64,000 nt of DNA, from the NCBI RefSeq assembly GCF_003589925.1, contig NZ_CP032382.1, positions 4,092,001 through 4,156,000 on the forward strand. The letters run 5' to 3'. The notes below the pieces were generated by a model, which had not been told where the DNA came from, did no database searches, and saw only the letters and a list, made by a program, of their open reading frames with translations. The stretch is from Chryseolinea soli. Its GTDB lineage: Bacteria; Bacteroidota; Bacteroidia; Cytophagales; Cyclobacteriaceae. Position 1 is the first letter of the stretch. The number at the start of each line of letters is the position of its first letter. The translations under genes and the position numbers were made by a program. Shown piece after piece: positions 61,130 to 64,000 of this stretch.

Positions 61130-62464
61130 TTATACCGCGTCCGACAAACTCGAGAACGTGAAGTCCCGGATCTTCATGGGCGGAATGAGGTAGTTCACGT
61201 TCGACTCCACGCTCACCGTGCGCTCAACCTTACCCAACTCTTCCAGATTGTTCAGCATGATCACGGGGCTTTCGTTGAAGCGGAAGTTCTTGATTGGGAA
61301 TTTGATCTCACCATTCTCGATGTAGAAAGTTCCGTCGCGGGTTAACCCGGTTAGCAGGAGGGTTTGGGGATCAACGGGGCGGATATACCATAGGCGTGTT
61401 ACGAGAATGCCTTTCTTAGTGCCCTTTATCAATTCCTCAAGGGACTTCGTTCCACCTTCCATGATCACCCCATCGGGGCCGGGGATCGCTTTCACGCCTT
61501 TCTTCTCAGCCCAGTAGCGGGAGTAAGTAAGATTCTTTATAACGCCTTTTTCGATCCAGCTCACTTTTTCCTGCGGTCTTCCATCGCCGGCCCAGGTGCT
61601 GGTAGGCAGCTCTGGGTTGAGCGGATCGGAATACATGTTCACCCGTTCGTCCACCAGCTTTTCGCCAAGGCGGGTTTTGCCACCGGGTTGGCTGAGGAAG
61701 CTGCGGCCTTCGTCGGCCTGGCGTGCGTCGAGACCGAAGAAAATGTTTTCAAGAAGTACGGCGGCTGCGGCGGGCTCCAGGATCACGGTGTACTTTCCGG
61801 GCTCAATGGCGCGGGCGGTCGCGGACTTCAAGCCTTTGTCGGCGGCGATCTGGGATGCCTTTTTCGTATCGAGTTTGGTGAAGTCATTGTAGCCGCGCGT
61901 TGCATAGCCCGAACCTTTACCATCTTCCGTGCGCATGGTGATGGAAAAGTTCACGCCGGTCGATGTGTTGTAAGCAAAAAGTCCCTTGCTGTTCATCATC
62001 GCGTTCATGGTGGTCGTGTCTTCCATGAAGCCGGCAGCTACTGTTTTTGTATCCTTGGCTACCTGCAGGCTTTGCGCCACGGCATCGGCCCGTTGTTTGG
62101 GAGTGATGGCCGCGGTGGCCGGCACGAACATCACGGGCTCTGCATACTTTTGCGGCCCGAGGAAAGAAACAAACTCCGGATTTTCGGGTGCCAGCTGCGC
62201 CAACTCTTCGGCGCGTCTGACAACTTTTTCCAGCGAAGCATCATCAAATTCGTTGATGGTAGCCACCCCGAGTTTCTTGCCATAGGCGGAAGAAACGACC
62301 AGTGTATTGGTGCTGATGCCGCCACTGGTGGAGACCGAATTGCGTGCATACCGGATGTTGCCCGTTATGGTGCCGGTGAGGTTGATCTCGCATTCGTCTG
62401 CTTTTGAATAGCTCAATACTTTTTTCAATAAAGCCTGAGCTTCGTCTTGTGTGAGTAGTGGCAT
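61130..62464 (-). CDS. tldE: TldE/PmbA-type metalloprotease subunit
   Basis: A 444-residue subunit of the TldD/TldE protease, which matures peptides and processes proteins. It has the family pattern, including AVSSAYGKKLGVATINEFD-like N-terminal region, RYWAEKKGVKAIPG, GDGRPQEKVSWIEKGVIKNLTYSRYWAEKKGV and the NLRFNESPVIMLNNLEELG C-terminal block; it lacks the HExxxH zinc site, as TldE does. Together with tldD, 3 bases upstream, it forms one operon ending in the terminator at 61078. Cytoplasmic. The N-terminus (MPLLTQDEAQALLKKVLSY) is standard. Confidence 0.93.
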   Translation of the reverse strand: MPLLTQDEAQALLKKVLSYSKADECEINLTGTITGNIRYARNSVSTSGGISTNTLVVSSAYGKKLGVATINEFDDASLEKVVRRAEELAQLAPENPEFVSFLGPQKYAEPVMFVPATAAITPKQRADAVAQSLQVAKDTKTVAAGFMEDTTTMNAMMNSKGLFAYNTSTGVNFSITMRTEDGKGSGYATRGYNDFTKLDTKKASQIAADKGLKSATARAIEPGKYTVILEPAAAAVLLENIFFGLDARQADEGRSFLSQPGGKTRLGEKLVDERVNMYSDPLNPELPTSTWAGDGRPQEKVSWIEKGVIKNLTYSRYWAEKKGVKAIPGPDGVIMEGGTKSLEELIKGTKKGILVTRLWYIRPVDPQTLLLTGLTRDGTFYIENGEIKFPIKNFRFNESPVIMLNNLEELGKVERTVSVESNVNYLIPPMKIRDFTFSSLSDAV

Positions 62465-62467
62465 AGG

Positions 62468-64000
62468 TTATCCGATTTTACGTGATGTATTGATGACGTT
62501 AACTCCGTTGAAGCGTGTCGTGGACGAGCCGTGCGACACCGCGCTAACCTGTTGAGGTTGTCCCTTTCCGTCAAAGAAAGATCCGCCCAGGCGATAGTCG
62601 CTCTGATCGGCAATGCCGACGCACGAGTTCCAGAATTCCTGGGTGTTGGATTGGTAGGCCACATCTTTCAACGGACCCGCGATCTTTCCATCCTTGATCT
62701 CATAATACAGCTGTCCGCCAAACTGGAAATTATACCGTTGCTGATCGATGGAGAACGATCCGTCGCCGATGATATAGATTCCTTTTTGAACGCCTTTGAT
62801 GAGGTCATCAATACTCTTCTTTTCTTTGCCGGCCTGCAGCGAGATGTTGGCCATGCGCTGGAACTGAACACTGCTCCAGTTGTCGGCATAGCAACAGCCT
62901 TGTGAGGCAGGCAATCCCAGGATGTGCGCCTGGTCGCGGATGGCCTGGTAGCTAACGAGTGTGCCGTCTTTGATAACATCCCACTGACCGCACTTCACGC
63001 CTTCATCGTCATAGCCTACTGCGCCCAGTGAACCCACTTGCGTCTTGTCCGCTACAATGTTGACGAGCTTGCTGCCATAGTTGAATTTTTTGGATTCCCA
63101 CTTGTCCAGCGTCAGGAAGCTGGTGCCGGCGAAGTTGGCTTCGTAGCCGAGCACGCGATCCAGTTCGGTCGGGTGACCGGTAGATTCGTGGATGGTGAGC
63201 CACAAGTGTGAAGGATCGAGGATCAGATCGTATTTACCAGGCTCAACGGATTTTGCTTTGATCTTTTCGCCCGCTTGCTTGGCGCCTGCCCTGGCATCTT
63301 CCAGCATGTCGTAGCGTCCTTTGTACAGCGTGGTCACGCCTTGGATTTTATCTTGCGGACGGGCGTATAAATATTCATAGCCCATACCCATCGGTGCACT
63401 CAACGCATTGCGCGTCTCGAACTTTCCGGTGGCGGCATCGATCTTCGTGATGAAGAACGTGGGCCAGATGCGATGAATGTCCTGGTCGATGTAGGAACCG
63501 TCGGTGGATGCAAAGTACTTCTGCTCGTTCACCATAAAGAGGAACGAGTTGATGTAGTCGGCGCCGCCCTTCATGGCTTCGGCATTCACGCCCAGCAGCA
63601 GATCAACTTTTTCCTTGATGGGAACCTCGAATGCATTTTTTTCGATGGGTGCCTTCCAGCTCACTTCGCCATAGCCTTTTTGAGGAGCGAGTTGAACGGG
63701 TTCGGTCAGTAGACGCGAGTTTTCTTTGGCGATGGCCACGGCCAGCTCTGCGGCTTTGGCAATGCTGTCTTTGTCCAACTTGTCGGTGGCGGCAAAGCCC
63801 CAACTGCCCTGGGCCACCACGCGAACGCCGAGGCCGTAGGATTCCGTGTTGACAATGTTTTGCACTTTGTCTTCACGGGTGATGACGAATTGGTTGAGGT
63901 AGCGACCAATACGCACGTCGGTGTAGGTTGCTCCTTTGGCGCGGGCTGCGTTGAGCGCGACGTCGGCCATCTGCTTTTTCAGGGCCACGTCAACCGTTTC
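62468..64000 (-). CDS. tldD: TldD-type metalloprotease subunit (5' end cut by window edge)
   Basis: The catalytic TldD subunit of the TldD/TldE protease. Counting from a GTG at 63988, 506 residues are visible, and the frame is open for four more codons (E-T-V-D) to the window edge, so the real N-terminus is outside. The zinc-binding HExxxH motif is H267-E268…H272 in TIHESTGHPTE. The AYxxSxG-like region, DDEGVKCGQWDVI and GCCYADNW (Cys pair) are also present. It lies 3 bases upstream of tldE, so both subunits come from one transcript. Confidence 0.93.
   Translation of the reverse strand, partial: ETVDVALKKQMADVALNAARAKGATYTDVRIGRYLNQFVITREDKVQNIVNTESYGLGVRVVAQGSWGFAATDKLDKDSIAKAAELAVAIAKENSRLLTEPVQLAPQKGYGEVSWKAPIEKNAFEVPIKEKVDLLLGVNAEAMKGGADYINSFLFMVNEQKYFASTDGSYIDQDIHRIWPTFFITKIDAATGKFETRNALSAPMGMGYEYLYARPQDKIQGVTTLYKGRYDMLEDARAGAKQAGEKIKAKSVEPGKYDLILDPSHLWLTIHESTGHPTELDRVLGYEANFAGTSFLTLDKWESKKFNYGSKLVNIVADKTQVGSLGAVGYDDEGVKCGQWDVIKDGTLVSYQAIRDQAHILGLPASQGCCYADNWSSVQFQRMANISLQAGKEKKSIDDLIKGVQKGIYIIGDGSFSIDQQRYNFQFGGQLYYEIKDGKIAGPLKDVAYQSNTQEFWNSCVGIADQSDYRLGGSFFDGKGQPQQVSAVSHGSSTTRFNGVNVINTSRKIG

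Noticed and set aside
1..64000. CRISPR arrays, insertion sequences, phage or integrase genes, rRNA and tRNA genes
   Set aside because: I looked for regular repeats, transposase motifs, terminal inverted repeats and tRNA cloverleaf patterns and saw none. The toxin-antitoxin and TcmP genes alone do not make a mobile island.

Overview
The window looks like the chromosome of a Bacteroidota bacterium, most likely order Cytophagales. The evidence is a type IX secretion (T9SS) sorting domain on a secreted protein, a PorX-type response regulator, the LpxC-FabZ fusion enzyme, several protein families largely confined to the phylum (DUF4290, DUF4296, DUF3109), lipoproteins with Bacteroidota-style lipoboxes, and promoters of the TTTG-N19-21-TAnnTTTG type. 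The DNA is about half GC, densely coded, with many 4-base start/stop overlaps. I see no rRNA, tRNA, CRISPR array, insertion sequence or phage gene. Nearly everything reads as core or lineage-core chromosome.

Layout. 1-2372: a possible edge gene, a NUDIX hydrolase, a DUF1573 secreted protein, a DUF423 membrane protein and the PLP-binding protein YggS. 2412-4581: a GH3-family acyl-acid amido synthetase overlapping a LysE-type amino-acid exporter, a candidate make-and-export pair. 4578-7414: first von Willebrand (BatA-like/BatD-like/DUF58) module. 7549-10295: DUF4296 lipoprotein and MutS2. 10372-13942: small regulator, DUF2306 membrane protein, WG-repeat lipoprotein, small lipoprotein. 14053-19344: lipid A block (ABC ATPase, LpxA, LpxC-FabZ, LpxD) and an HD hydrolase. 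19429-22638: PorX, TsaE, alanine dehydrogenase. 22754-29000: secreted protein, ValS, MFS-like carrier, RsmF-type rRNA methyltransferase. 29050-32790: fumarylacetoacetase, small membrane protein, flavin reductase-like protein, pyruvate dehydrogenase E1 beta. 32926-41332: OmpA/TPR lipoprotein under a strong promoter, PspC, glycosyltransferase, YbaB, T9SS cargo protein, HutH, HisS.

41435-42461 holds the most unusual short stretch: a HigBA-type toxin-antitoxin locus with a perfect 26-bp palindromic operator and a toxin gene split by a -1 frameshift, followed by a 50-residue basic protein with its own consensus promoter and terminator. 42494-52320: XthA, an outer-membrane barrel protein, MurA with Asp in place of the fosfomycin-target Cys, DUF4290, an IPT/kelch lipoprotein, UvrD/PcrA helicase, a TcmP-family protein and DUF3109. 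52489-53052 is an AT-rich orphan lipoprotein. 53092-60988 is a six-gene, tightly overlapping second module (DUF4159, MoxR ATPase, DUF58, BatA-domain protein, large DUF4175-like protein with a His/Asp-rich repeat, and a membrane protein), presumably a MoxR-driven envelope machine. 61130-64000: the TldE/TldD protease pair, TldD running off the right edge.

Main judgments: the GH3-LysE pair, the frameshifted toxin with its palindrome, the His-rich MoxR module, the MurA Cys-to-Asp change and the isolated 50-residue gene are the points most worth a second look. Many gene starts were shortened relative to the longest open frame, because lipoprotein signals, family N-termini or promoters lie inside the longer frames; each case is stated in its entry.
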